Assembly (NCBI GenBank): GCA_951813615.1
Contig: OX638377.1
Location: 5,801,739 to 5,865,738, forward strand
Length of the DNA: 64,000 nt
Reading direction: 5' to 3'
Source of the DNA: an uncultured Latescibacterota bacterium
Lineage (GTDB): Bacteria; Latescibacterota; UBA2968; UBA8231
This document shows positions 8,720 through 17,231 of this stretch, piece by piece. The translations under genes and the position numbers were made by a program. How positions within the stretch are numbered: position 1 is the stretch's first letter; each line of letters opens with the position of its first letter. Below the pieces are notes generated by a model that searched no databases, was not told the DNA's origin, and was given only the letters and a program-made list of their open reading frames with translations.

Positions 8720-8769
8720 AATGCCCACCCTTGGATGCCATGGAACCACGGGATGTCTATGAGAGACCG
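8720..8769 (+). pseudogene. PhyH gene fragment downstream of the restriction-modification pair
   Basis: About 50 bases match, at roughly four in five positions and with one single-base gap, the segment 6559-6609 of the intact PhyH gene upstream. Translated, it reads NAHPWMPWNHG against NARSWVPWNHG, so the coding frame is still visible over the first half. It is either the tail of a second PhyH gene lost when the restriction-modification pair arrived, or a diverged duplication of the insertion site. The rest of 8694-8849 shows nothing recognisable. Confidence 0.6.
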
Positions 8770-8849
8770 TGCTGAGGCAATCCACCGACGGATCCGCGCA
8801 ACTGACGGCGATTCCGGAGTAGCCAACACTACCTTACCTTGGGGGCCTT

Positions 8850-9971
8850 ATGACCGTATCCAAATGGCAAGAAGTATCCGAGCCGCTACAGGCCGAACAC
8901 GACGATGTGGTGATCGGCGCTGGCATTGTCGGCTCGTACGCGGCCACTCTGCTGCACCAGCGAGGCCGCGACGTCGCCCTAGTCGACGCCCGCTTTGTGG
9001 CCTCCGGTGCCTCGGGCCGCAACGCCGGCTTTGTGCTGACCTCACAGCGAGAGACGTACCCCGCCCTCATCGCCCAAGTGGGCCGCCCGACCGCCCGCGA
9101 AATCTTCGACATGGTGCGCGACAACGTCGCCCGCATGCGCACCTTGGCCAAGCAGTACGAGGTTCCCTGGGAAGAGGGTGCCATCCACCTCGCCGAAACC
9201 CAAGCCGACGCTCGCGAGCTGGAAGAGTGGGCTCGCGCCTTTGCCGACGACGGCATTGAGGTCGAGTTTGCCCACAGCGATCCCTACGGCGCTGGGTACG
9301 CGGCATCGCTACAGGTGGAAGGCGATTTCATGGTGCAGCCAGCGCGCCTCACCGAGGCCATTGCCACTGCCTCCGGGGCCACCTTTTACGACCACAACGA
9401 GGTCTACTGCATCGAACCAGAGGGCCAAGGTCTAGTAGTGCGCGGGCGTCGCGCCCATATCCGCTGCCGCAAGGTGTACATCGCCACCAATGGGTACGGC
9501 TGCGATATGCACCCGCATTTGCGCCGCATCGTGCGCCCGGTGCGCGGCCAGATCCTCATCACTACCCCGGTGGAACCTCTGATTCAAGTCGCCGGCATCA
9601 CTGACTACGATTACTTCCGTCAGCTTGAAGATGGGCGTTTGATGATCGGCGGTGCCCGGGCTTTTTTTGAGGAGCAGGAGTACACCGCCGAGGACGCCGT
9701 CACCCCAAACCTGCTGCAGCACCTCGAGGCCTATTTGCGCCACTGGTTCCCAGGCATCTCCTTTGAAGTCGAGCGCTACTGGGCTGGCATCCACGGCTTC
9801 ACCCCGGATCGCCGGGCAGCCGTCGGCGCGCTCCCGGACCTGCCCGACGCGGTCTTTGCCCTCGGTTTCAGCGGCTACGGCAACTCCATTGGCCTGCTGG
9901 CCGCCGAGCGCATGGTGGAACTGGCCTTAGACGGACGCGACCCTGGGCCGCTCTCAGCAGCGCGCTTCTAA
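8850..9971 (+). CDS. FAD-dependent amine/amino-acid oxidoreductase (DAO family)
   Basis: This 373-residue flavoprotein begins with the dinucleotide motif VVIGAGIVGSYAA, followed by the ribose-binding Asp in VALVDARF and the SGASGRNAGF segment. It ends with GFTPDRRAAVGALP and GFSGYGNSIG, a layout typical of glycine/D-amino-acid oxidases and gamma-glutamylputrescine oxidase. It probably oxidises a secondary amine or amino acid at the C-N bond with release of hydrogen peroxide or reduction of an acceptor. A short G-run precedes the ATG. It is convergent with the next PhyH gene, 49 bases away, with no clear terminator between them. Confidence 0.85.
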   Translation: MTVSKWQEVSEPLQAEHDDVVIGAGIVGSYAATLLHQRGRDVALVDARFVASGASGRNAGFVLTSQRETYPALIAQVGRPTAREIFDMVRDNVARMRTLAKQYEVPWEEGAIHLAETQADARELEEWARAFADDGIEVEFAHSDPYGAGYAASLQVEGDFMVQPARLTEAIATASGATFYDHNEVYCIEPEGQGLVVRGRRAHIRCRKVYIATNGYGCDMHPHLRRIVRPVRGQILITTPVEPLIQVAGITDYDYFRQLEDGRLMIGGARAFFEEQEYTAEDAVTPNLLQHLEAYLRHWFPGISFEVERYWAGIHGFTPDRRAAVGALPDLPDAVFALGFSGYGNSIGLLAAERMVELALDGRDPGPLSAARF

Positions 9972-10020
9972 AAATTCACAACCCGCGATTGTATCTGCCA
10001 ACTTCGATTGGTTTTAGCGC

Positions 10021-10827
10021 CTAGGGCGTATGATCCGTATCAATAGGCGCTTCGTCTTTGTCTAAGAAGCGCTCGGTGGTATTGTGGGTCGCCGGGTTGG
10101 TGCGGAAATCGGCAATCCAAGGCTGGCGAAAATAAGCCTGCTTTTCGCGCGGCAGGCTGTGCAGCACCACCGGGGGGATCTTCAGCCGGTGCCAGTGGGT
10201 GGCCAAATGCGAATAGGCGTTTAATATGGTGACGCGCGGGGTGTCGCGGTGCCACACCGGTCCGGCGTGGCACAAGTTCTCGGTAAAAAAAACCGCGCTG
10301 CCGGCCGGACAGGCGTACGTGGTGAGGAAGGGGCTGCGCTTGCCCTCTTCCAGCGACAGATGGTCTTCGTGGATGGGGAATTCCGACTTGTGGCTGCCGA
10401 TTAAGAAATGGGTACTCTGATCTTCTAGCGCGATATCGGTCAATTCAAAAATAACCCGTACCATACCGGCGTGGATGCGCCCGTTTTTCACCCGATAGCC
10501 AAAAATGGGATCGGCTTGACCGGGGCCGCCCCCGTGTAGCCCGCCGTGCTCCTCGCCCTTTTTGCGCCACACGCAGCTACAGCCTTCCAATCTTATATCA
10601 GGCCCAATCACTTCCCGAATCACATCGACCACTTGGGGATGGTCAATCAGTACGCTGGCCGGGCCGCCGGGCACATCGCGGTGTTCGGGCGGCAGCGATT
10701 TGGGGTCGTGCTTGATGCGGTCAATCTGATCGACGATGGCGGCGACTTCGTCGGGCTCCAAGATAGCGGGGCGCACCAAAAAGCCGGTGAGGTCAAAGCG
10801 GAAGCGTTCTTCTTCGGTCATGGCCAT
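10021..10827 (-). CDS. Phytanoyl-CoA dioxygenase family protein with variant metal site
   Basis: This is a 268-residue PhyH-fold protein: FDLTGFLVRPAIL at the N-terminus, a distal His in FFTENLCHAG, and an Arg in DTPRVTI. The iron-binding HxD is not seen where expected; the matching region reads GGLHGGG, so the second ligand would be Gly. Either the iron site uses another residue (a nearby Asp in GQADP), or iron is held without the carboxylate as in halogenase-like relatives, or activity is lost. GGAG seven bases upstream supports the start at 10827. No other gene is close on the same strand upstream. Confidence 0.75.
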   Translation of the reverse strand: MAMTEEERFRFDLTGFLVRPAILEPDEVAAIVDQIDRIKHDPKSLPPEHRDVPGGPASVLIDHPQVVDVIREVIGPDIRLEGCSCVWRKKGEEHGGLHGGGPGQADPIFGYRVKNGRIHAGMVRVIFELTDIALEDQSTHFLIGSHKSEFPIHEDHLSLEEGKRSPFLTTYACPAGSAVFFTENLCHAGPVWHRDTPRVTILNAYSHLATHWHRLKIPPVVLHSLPREKQAYFRQPWIADFRTNPATHNTTERFLDKDEAPIDTDHTP

Positions 10828-10897
10828 GGGATATCTCCAAGGAAGCGTTTTTCTGGTGGATTTAGAAAAGAACCGGTCTTTTGGGGGACAACCGGCC

Positions 10898-12031
10898 TCA
10901 GTTGACCCTCTGCATGAGGCGTTGGGTGATGGAGCCTTCCTGGGTCAGGGCGTAGATGATCACGTTGACCGCCATCTGATTGTAGCGCGGGTTGCTACCC
11001 CAGCCTACGTTGTCGATGCCGACCATCCGGTCGCGGATGAAGTACCCGTTGACGATGTCCCGCCAGTCAATATGGCCTCCAGTACCGCCTTTCAGCGCGA
11101 AAAAGGCTTTGAAAATGGGATGATCCAAGAGCAGCCGTTCTTTCCAGAAATCATACCCCTCCACTAAGCCTCCGTACTTTATCAAGGCTTCGCGATGGTA
11201 ACCTCCCATAACGAACCCCCCTGACAGCATATAGCGGGCATAGTTTTCCATCTCGCTCTCGTTGAGGGACCCTTGGGGGATGAGAATGGGCAGTTCGAGT
11301 AAGCGTTTGTCGTCGTAGGAGATCGTGCCGATAAACTTGGCTTCGAGCCCGGTGTACTCATTGATGACGTCGCACAAGGCCTCGATTGAGAGCAGATTCA
11401 AATTGTTGTAGCCATCCAGTTGATCGGTAACGCCGCGAGCCGAAATCACATGGGCTATTTTGATGAAACCCTTGATCGCCTGGGGATCGCCGGCGTCTTG
11501 GATGACCATGGCCCGATAGCGGCCAGTGTCCATGCTGTTGACATCGAGCATCTCCAAGGCCATGTCGATTTTGTGCTCTGGCATCCGCGTACTGGTCACC
11601 GAGGTAGAGACGAGCTTGGGCTCGAGTGCAAGGCTGTTCGTAGCGTTATCGGTAATCGACTTGAACAAGCTAATGCCCGAGTTGCCGACGTGGCTGGAAA
11701 CCAACGAGCGGACATTGAAGTTGGTTGTGGCCTGCACTTGATCTAGGCGGGCGGCGGCCAAGTGGACTTGGCGGCGGGCTAGCTGGCGCTTGGGCTTGGG
11801 GATCTTGCGCAGTTCTAAGGGCTTGGTCAAGCGGGGTTCGCGCTTGATAAATTTGGTACTGAGGGGCCGAGGGGCTTTGATCTCGACTTGTCGAAAAGGG
11901 TTGAGGGCAACGAAGACCAACATGAGGCCGACGGCTAGCGCCAAGGACAGGAGCAGGCCACGGCGCAGGCGACGGACCAATTCGGCGAGATCGAAATCAG
12001 AAGCGGGAGAATTAAAGCGGGAAGAACTCAT
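10898..12031 (-). CDS. Membrane-anchored DUF4159-like protein
   Basis: This is a 377-residue protein with a basic N-terminus, one membrane helix near residues 27-47 (LLLSLALAVGLMLVFVAL), then a Lys/Pro/Arg-rich linker that recalls the periplasmic part of TonB. The C-terminal half has the DUF4159 pattern: a 'PILIPQG' strand, 'ENYARYMLSGGFVMGG', and 'LDHPIFKAFF'. DUF4159 proteins are often found beside MoxR/VWA-type genes, which are not seen here. GGAGGG four bases before the ATG supports the start. The role is unknown, probably in the envelope. The upstream lactonase-like gene on the same strand ends 93 bases before it. Confidence 0.6.
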   Translation of the reverse strand: MSSSRFNSPASDFDLAELVRRLRRGLLLSLALAVGLMLVFVALNPFRQVEIKAPRPLSTKFIKREPRLTKPLELRKIPKPKRQLARRQVHLAAARLDQVQATTNFNVRSLVSSHVGNSGISLFKSITDNATNSLALEPKLVSTSVTSTRMPEHKIDMALEMLDVNSMDTGRYRAMVIQDAGDPQAIKGFIKIAHVISARGVTDQLDGYNNLNLLSIEALCDVINEYTGLEAKFIGTISYDDKRLLELPILIPQGSLNESEMENYARYMLSGGFVMGGYHREALIKYGGLVEGYDFWKERLLLDHPIFKAFFALKGGTGGHIDWRDIVNGYFIRDRMVGIDNVGWGSNPRYNQMAVNVIIYALTQEGSITQRLMQRVN

Positions 12032-12124
12032 CGCACCCTCCAGAGAGGAGGTTGAAGAGATCAGCCGACGAATCGGTGCTCAAGATACCCCAATCCACCG
12101 TTACAATCAAGCACGGCTCACCCT

Positions 12125-13156
12125 TTAATCCACTCGCAACGGATATACCCAACAGGTACTGCCACCCAGTTCGTAGGGCGCGCCAAAGGGTTCGAGACGA
12201 CCGATCTCGTCGATGCGATAGGAGACCAGTCGCGTGGAGCCGTCGCCGCCGCCGTACATGAACTTGCCTTGAGGTTCAATGGCGAAGGGGCGCGGAGTGG
12301 CCTCGCCGGGCTGTTGCCCCAGCGAGCGGATCAATCCGGTGTCTGGATCGATGGCGAACATCGCGATGCTGTCGTGGCCTCGGTTGGAGGCGTAGATCGA
12401 CTTGCCGGAGGGGTGGATGTGGAGTTGGGCGTTGCTATTGGCTTCGCGGCCGGGAAAATCTTCGTCGGGCAGGGTCGATACGGTCTGCACTGCTTGCAGC
12501 GTGCCTTGGCTGGTGTCGAAGCGGTACACAGTGACGCTGGAGCCCTGCTCGTTATCGGCGTACACCATGTCGAGATTGGGATGGAATGCTAGGTGGCGCG
12601 GCCCTTCGCCCGCTCCACAGGCCAGAATGGGCGTGGCCGGGTTGGAGGTCAGTTTGCCAGTATCGGCGTCAAAGAGGAATTGGTAGATCGAATTGGCTGA
12701 TTCGACGTGGGGCACAAAGGCGTAGCGGTTGGAAGGATCAGTGGCAATGTAGTGGGCAAAGCGCTCGGTCTCGTAGGTGTCGACGGCCGGACCCTGCAAA
12801 GCACCGTCGCCACCGATGGCGTGGACCGTGGCCATGCCGCCGACGTAATAAGCCGCTAACAGAAAGCGACCCGTGTGGTCGGTGGACAAATAACAGGGCA
12901 TGGCTGTTACCGGCACTTCGCCGATGGCCGTCAAAGCCCCGGTGGCTGGATCGATAGCGTAACTGCCAATGGCGTGGTCGTCGCCGTCTCGCAAGCCGAC
13001 GTACAGGTACTGGCGTTTGGGATCGGCAGCAACCGCGAAGCCGCTTTTGCTCAAGGTGATCTGGTGTTTGCGTTCGAGTTGGCCCGAATCGGCATCCATG
13101 GAAAAGACGAGCAATTGGTTGTCCGTCGAGATTGGCACGTAGAGGTAATAGCTCAT
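12125..13156 (-). CDS. Lactonase-family seven-bladed beta-propeller (6-phosphogluconolactonase-like)
   Basis: This 343-residue protein is built from repeated blades with the pattern 'DPxxxYLYVxxRxxxxI', for example DPKRQYLYVGLRD, DPSNRYAFVPH, HPNLDMVYADN, HPSGKSIYASNRG and EPQGKFMYGGG. This matches the YbhE/Pgl lactonase family, which opens 6-phosphogluconolactone or other sugar lactones. There is no signal peptide, so it acts in the cytoplasm. GAGGA lies about ten bases before the ATG. It is divergent from the glycosidase-like gene at 13254, with about 97 bases between them. The exact lactone is unknown. Confidence 0.8.
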   Translation of the reverse strand: MSYYLYVPISTDNQLLVFSMDADSGQLERKHQITLSKSGFAVAADPKRQYLYVGLRDGDDHAIGSYAIDPATGALTAIGEVPVTAMPCYLSTDHTGRFLLAAYYVGGMATVHAIGGDGALQGPAVDTYETERFAHYIATDPSNRYAFVPHVESANSIYQFLFDADTGKLTSNPATPILACGAGEGPRHLAFHPNLDMVYADNEQGSSVTVYRFDTSQGTLQAVQTVSTLPDEDFPGREANSNAQLHIHPSGKSIYASNRGHDSIAMFAIDPDTGLIRSLGQQPGEATPRPFAIEPQGKFMYGGGDGSTRLVSYRIDEIGRLEPFGAPYELGGSTCWVYPLRVD

Positions 13157-13253
13157 GGTGTGGTAGTCCTCGCTTCGTTAGGTTTTCGGTGAATGGCCCT
13201 GATAAACTATGCAGCGCTGCCTGTCGGACCAACTTAACGCGCTGGAGGAAGCT

Positions 13254-14819
13254 ATGGCAGAGCGAATAGCCGCGCCCAACTACGGCATTGTGTACAACTG
13301 GGACGGTGCGCCGCACGGCTACAGCGAGTATCCCCAATCGCTGGCGCAGTTCCTCGACAAAGTGTACGCGCCGCTAGCCGATACTCAGGTGGGGGCTTTG
13401 TGCTGGTGCGTGGGCGTCCACGAAGTGCCTTGGCCGTCGCAGCAATTGGATATGGTCGGCGCATCGACCGAGCGGCGCTACGATTCAGTGCAGACCATGC
13501 GCCACACCGAAAACATCCGCGCCTTTTTCGAGCGGGGGGACGATCTGTACGGAGCGCTGGTGCAGCGCGGGCGCGAACTCGGCATGGCGGTGCTGCCGTC
13601 GCTGCGCATGAACGACAACCACTTCTGGGATTTGCGCCCGAGCGATCTGGGCAGCTTGCAACGGGCCGAGCTGACGCCGCTGCGACAGCAGCACCCCGAG
13701 TGGCTTTTGGGCGAGGAGCAGGCACCGGGCTGGGCTTCGACTTCGTGGAATATGGCCATCCCCGAAGTGCGAGCGTACGTCTTGCAGCGCGTCGTCGAAG
13801 CCTGCCGCTTGGCCGATTGGGACGGCGTCGAATTGGACTGGCAGCGGCACGCCTTTCACCTGCCAGCCGATGATGCGTACCGCCTGCGCTACGCTTTGAC
13901 CGATCTCATGCGGGCCGTGCGGGCGCAGACTGACCAGATCGCCGAGGAGCGAGGGCGGCCCTTTCACGTGGCCGTGCGGGTGGCCACGACCTTTGAAGCC
14001 TGCCGCCGCATTGGCTACGATGTCGAGACTTGGGTGCGGGATGGTTTGTGCGATGTGGTTATCAGCGGCGGCAATTCGGGGACCGACCCAGGAGCCGAGG
14101 TCGAGCAGTTTGTCGAGTTGTGCCGCCCCCACGGCGTGCGCTTCTACGCTGGCTTTGACTCGGACGGGCGGCAACAGGCGCGACGGCTGCGGCCCCACGG
14201 GGCGTGGCGGGTGGATTGGTTTCGCGGCTTGGCGCAAGACCAGCTAGCGCGTGGGGCGGACGGGGTGTACGTGTTCAACTGGCACGGCCATGCCCAGACG
14301 CATCGACCGTTGCTCACTACCATGGGATCAGCGGAAGCCCTAGTCGGCCTAGACAAAGTGTACACCGCCCTGCACCGCAGTATCGGCCCCAAGACCGGCA
14401 ACCGGGCGGATGCCGAGCGCGACGACCGCCTGTACGGCGAGGTGCCGGTGACGCTGTATCCTACGCTAACGGACAGTGGGCCGGTCTTCCACATCCGCAT
14501 CGGCGACGAGGTCGAAACCGAAGGCGAGTTGGACACCGCCGAGTTGCAGATCGAAATGGCCCACTGGTCGCCCGCCGATCGGATCGAAGTGACGTTGGAC
14601 AGGGCCGAGTTGGGAACGCCAATGGTGCGCGATGCCGCGGCTGAAGATGCGGCCGACCCGAGCGATGTGTCGGAAAACGCTTGGCTTTGCTGGAACTTGA
14701 CCGCAGCACAGGTAGGACGCGGCATCCACCAAGTTCGACTGCGCCTGTTGGAGCGAGATGCGCGGCTACGGGTGCCCTTGCGAGTCGAACAGGTGGAAAT
14801 CTATTTGCAGTACCGGTAG
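13254..14819 (+). CDS. TIM-barrel glycoside-hydrolase-like protein with C-terminal beta domain
   Basis: This is a 521-residue protein. The ATG at 13254 follows GGAGGA by four bases and is preferred to one 45 bases upstream that has no ribosome site. The N-terminal ~370 residues read as a TIM barrel: LPSLRMNDNHFWD, then DGVELDWQRHAF with an acidic strand-end typical of catalytic Glu/Asp, then CDVVISGGNS, and FNWHGH. The C-terminal ~130 residues are beta-rich. There is no signal peptide. The layout is shared with the gene at 22698-24269, which looks like a paralog. The family resembles GH10-like uncharacterised glycosidases; the substrate is unknown. Confidence 0.6.
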   Translation: MAERIAAPNYGIVYNWDGAPHGYSEYPQSLAQFLDKVYAPLADTQVGALCWCVGVHEVPWPSQQLDMVGASTERRYDSVQTMRHTENIRAFFERGDDLYGALVQRGRELGMAVLPSLRMNDNHFWDLRPSDLGSLQRAELTPLRQQHPEWLLGEEQAPGWASTSWNMAIPEVRAYVLQRVVEACRLADWDGVELDWQRHAFHLPADDAYRLRYALTDLMRAVRAQTDQIAEERGRPFHVAVRVATTFEACRRIGYDVETWVRDGLCDVVISGGNSGTDPGAEVEQFVELCRPHGVRFYAGFDSDGRQQARRLRPHGAWRVDWFRGLAQDQLARGADGVYVFNWHGHAQTHRPLLTTMGSAEALVGLDKVYTALHRSIGPKTGNRADAERDDRLYGEVPVTLYPTLTDSGPVFHIRIGDEVETEGELDTAELQIEMAHWSPADRIEVTLDRAELGTPMVRDAAAEDAADPSDVSENAWLCWNLTAAQVGRGIHQVRLRLLERDARLRVPLRVEQVEIYLQYR

Positions 14820-14849
14820 AATTGTGCATTTATTGACGGTCATTTCATT

Positions 14850-17231
14850 TTGCTCAAACCCACTGGAGTGGACCTCTCGATGCTGGGAATAGCTATATCC
14901 GCTGTTCTGGTCATAGGCCTAGTACTGCCGACGCACGCCCAAATTGAAAAGAGCGACCTCTACATCGGTCTATTGCTCGATTTTGGGGCCGAGGCAACCG
15001 ATGCAGGGAGTGGGTTGGCGCTCCTGCAGGAGGAAATCCACAAGGTGTTAGGAGTCGATACGTCGGTCCATTTTCTCCCCGAGCACATGCGTTTTTCCGC
15101 CGGGCACGCAGACTATCTGTCCCTAGCTAACGACCCGGCGGTCGATCTGATCATTGCCGCCGGGCCGGCCAGTGCCGCGATGTTGGCCGCCCAAGGTGCC
15201 TTGCCCAAACCGACGATCGCCGTGGGGATACTGGACGTGGAATTACAGCAGATGCCCCTAGTCGAGCCTGGCGTCTCCGGGGTGCAGAATTTTACCTACG
15301 TCCTCAGTACTCACTCAATTCAAAAGGATTTGGCGGCGTTCCACCGTATCCATCCCTTTGCCCATCTGGCCGTCATCGTCAGTGAAAACCTGAAAGACAG
15401 GTTAGATTTCGAGGGTTTCTTCGAACGCCTTGCAGCGCCTTACGAGGCCCAGGTGGAGTTGGTTTTCTGGGAAAAGGAAACGCCCCTCCCCGCGCTGAGC
15501 GACGCGGTTGACGCGGTCTATCTGGCGATGGTCTTCGAGCGCTCAGTCGGGGAGGTCGGCCTGCTGGCTGAGGCCCTTGCTGAGCGCAAGCTGCCTTCCT
15601 TTGCCATGAGCCGGCCTTACGTGGATGCGGGGATGATGGCCTGTATCGGCGACGAGAGCGGCCGCGATCAGATTTTCCGCAAGTTGGCCTTGATCGTCGA
15701 GGGAGTCGCGCTGGGCGAGGAACTGGCGGCCATGCCCGTGCGGCACAACCTCGACGAGCAATGGGTGCTGAATGCCGCAACAATCCGCCGGATCGGTTTC
15801 GACCTCTCGTTTGAAACGCTGTTTTCCGCCCGTTTCCTCAAGGCCGACGAACCCACTACTGATCGACGCTTGAGCTTACAGGAGATTATCGCCGAAGGCT
15901 TGCAGAGCAACCTCGACCTCCGCATTGAAAAGCGCAACGTCGATTTGGCCAGCCAAGACATACGCCGGGCCAAGTCGTCCCTCCTGCCCACTGTAGAAAC
16001 CTCGACTACCCTGTTGCAGGTGGACCCAAATATCGCCGAGCGCGCTTTGGGTCAACGGCCCGAGCGCACCGGCGCGGGTACGGGTACCGTGCAACAGGTA
16101 CTGTTTTCCGAGCAGGTCTTCGCCAACGTCAAAATCCAGCGGTACCTAGCCGAGGCCGCCCGCCATCGATCCGATCTAGTCGCACTAGACGTGGTGCTGA
16201 ACCTAGCGACGGCCTATTTCAATATCCTGCTGGCCAAGACTGGGGTGCGCATCCAAGACGAGAATCTCGAAGCCTCGCGCCGCAACTTAAAGATCGCCCG
16301 CACCCGCAACGCTGTAGGCTATGCCGGCGTTGCCGACGTATTCCGCTGGGAGAGCGAAGTGGCTCGGGCCACCCAAGCCTCGATTGAGACTTTCAACAAC
16401 CTCTACCTAGCCAAAGTGCAACTCAACCGATTGCTCAACCGGACGGATATCGGCGAGGAGTTCGAGGTAGAAGACGCCCGGCTTTCCGGCGACCTCTTCG
16501 GCCGCTTTGACCCGGCCCGCATCGGTCCTCTGATCGACCGGGCCGGCGATGTGGAGATCCTGACCGACTTTCTCGTCGCAGAGGCCCTGCAAAACATGCC
16601 TTCGCTCAAGCAGCTAGCGGCCAATATGAAAGCAGCCGAACGCCAGCAGCAGATGAACCGCCGGCTGTACTACCTGCCTACAGTGGCTTTGCGCGGACAG
16701 GCCGACTACACCTTCTGGCGCGCTGGCAAGGGAATGCCGCCGGCCTCCTCCGATCCCGTCAACAGCACTTGGAACTTGGCCCTCCACTTCACCTATCCCC
16801 TCTTTCAGGGCAACCAGCGCAAGATCGCCATCGACCAAACCGCGATTCAGCAGCAGCAACTCCGCCTCCAAGAGGAGAGTTTGCGCCAGCAACTCTCCCA
16901 GGCCGTTCAGGTGCGGATGACGAACTTGGTGTCCAGACGCACCAACATACACTTTGCCGGGGTAGCCGCTGCAAGCGCCCAGAAGAACTTTGAGCTGGTG
17001 CAGGACGCTTACCAGAAAGGCCAACTGGCAATCACCCAACTGGTGGATGCCCAACGCGCCGCCCTTTCCGCCCGTCAGGCCGAAGCCGGGGCCGTTTACG
17101 AATACCTAGTCAGCTATCTCCAGTTAGAAAACAGCATCGGGGGCTACACCATGTTCATGACTCCAGAGGAGCGGGAGACCTTTGTCGGGCGCTTGACGTC
17201 CTTCTTCGCCACAAGAAAGAATGCACCATGA
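14850..17231 (+). CDS. TolC-family outer-membrane efflux protein fused to ABC-type substrate-binding domain
   Basis: This is a 793-residue exported protein. A hydrophobic signal (LGIAISAVLVIGLVLPTHA) leads to about 290 residues resembling the ABC_sub_bind family (VDLIIAAGPASAAML, PTIAVGILD, HLAVIVSENL, PSFAMSRPYVDAGM). Residues ~340-780 form a standard TolC/OEP domain with paired coiled coils (LNLATAYFNILLAK, QAEAGAVYEYLVSYLQLENSIG). Typical TolC proteins are 420-500 residues, so the N-terminal domain is an addition facing the periplasm. The TTG at 14850 supplies a Lys; ATG 14880 is an alternative start. Its stop overlaps the adaptor gene start (ATGA), making the first gene of a three-gene efflux operon. 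Confidence 0.8.
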   Translation: MLKPTGVDLSMLGIAISAVLVIGLVLPTHAQIEKSDLYIGLLLDFGAEATDAGSGLALLQEEIHKVLGVDTSVHFLPEHMRFSAGHADYLSLANDPAVDLIIAAGPASAAMLAAQGALPKPTIAVGILDVELQQMPLVEPGVSGVQNFTYVLSTHSIQKDLAAFHRIHPFAHLAVIVSENLKDRLDFEGFFERLAAPYEAQVELVFWEKETPLPALSDAVDAVYLAMVFERSVGEVGLLAEALAERKLPSFAMSRPYVDAGMMACIGDESGRDQIFRKLALIVEGVALGEELAAMPVRHNLDEQWVLNAATIRRIGFDLSFETLFSARFLKADEPTTDRRLSLQEIIAEGLQSNLDLRIEKRNVDLASQDIRRAKSSLLPTVETSTTLLQVDPNIAERALGQRPERTGAGTGTVQQVLFSEQVFANVKIQRYLAEAARHRSDLVALDVVLNLATAYFNILLAKTGVRIQDENLEASRRNLKIARTRNAVGYAGVADVFRWESEVARATQASIETFNNLYLAKVQLNRLLNRTDIGEEFEVEDARLSGDLFGRFDPARIGPLIDRAGDVEILTDFLVAEALQNMPSLKQLAANMKAAERQQQMNRRLYYLPTVALRGQADYTFWRAGKGMPPASSDPVNSTWNLALHFTYPLFQGNQRKIAIDQTAIQQQQLRLQEESLRQQLSQAVQVRMTNLVSRRTNIHFAGVAAASAQKNFELVQDAYQKGQLAITQLVDAQRAALSARQAEAGAVYEYLVSYLQLENSIGGYTMFMTPEERETFVGRLTSFFATRKNAP

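Noticed and set aside
5337..10836. GATATC sites in and near the restriction-modification locus as evidence against EcoRV-type specificity
   Set aside because: Several GATATC sites are present, but a host with the matching methylase tolerates them, so they neither support nor exclude the specificity.
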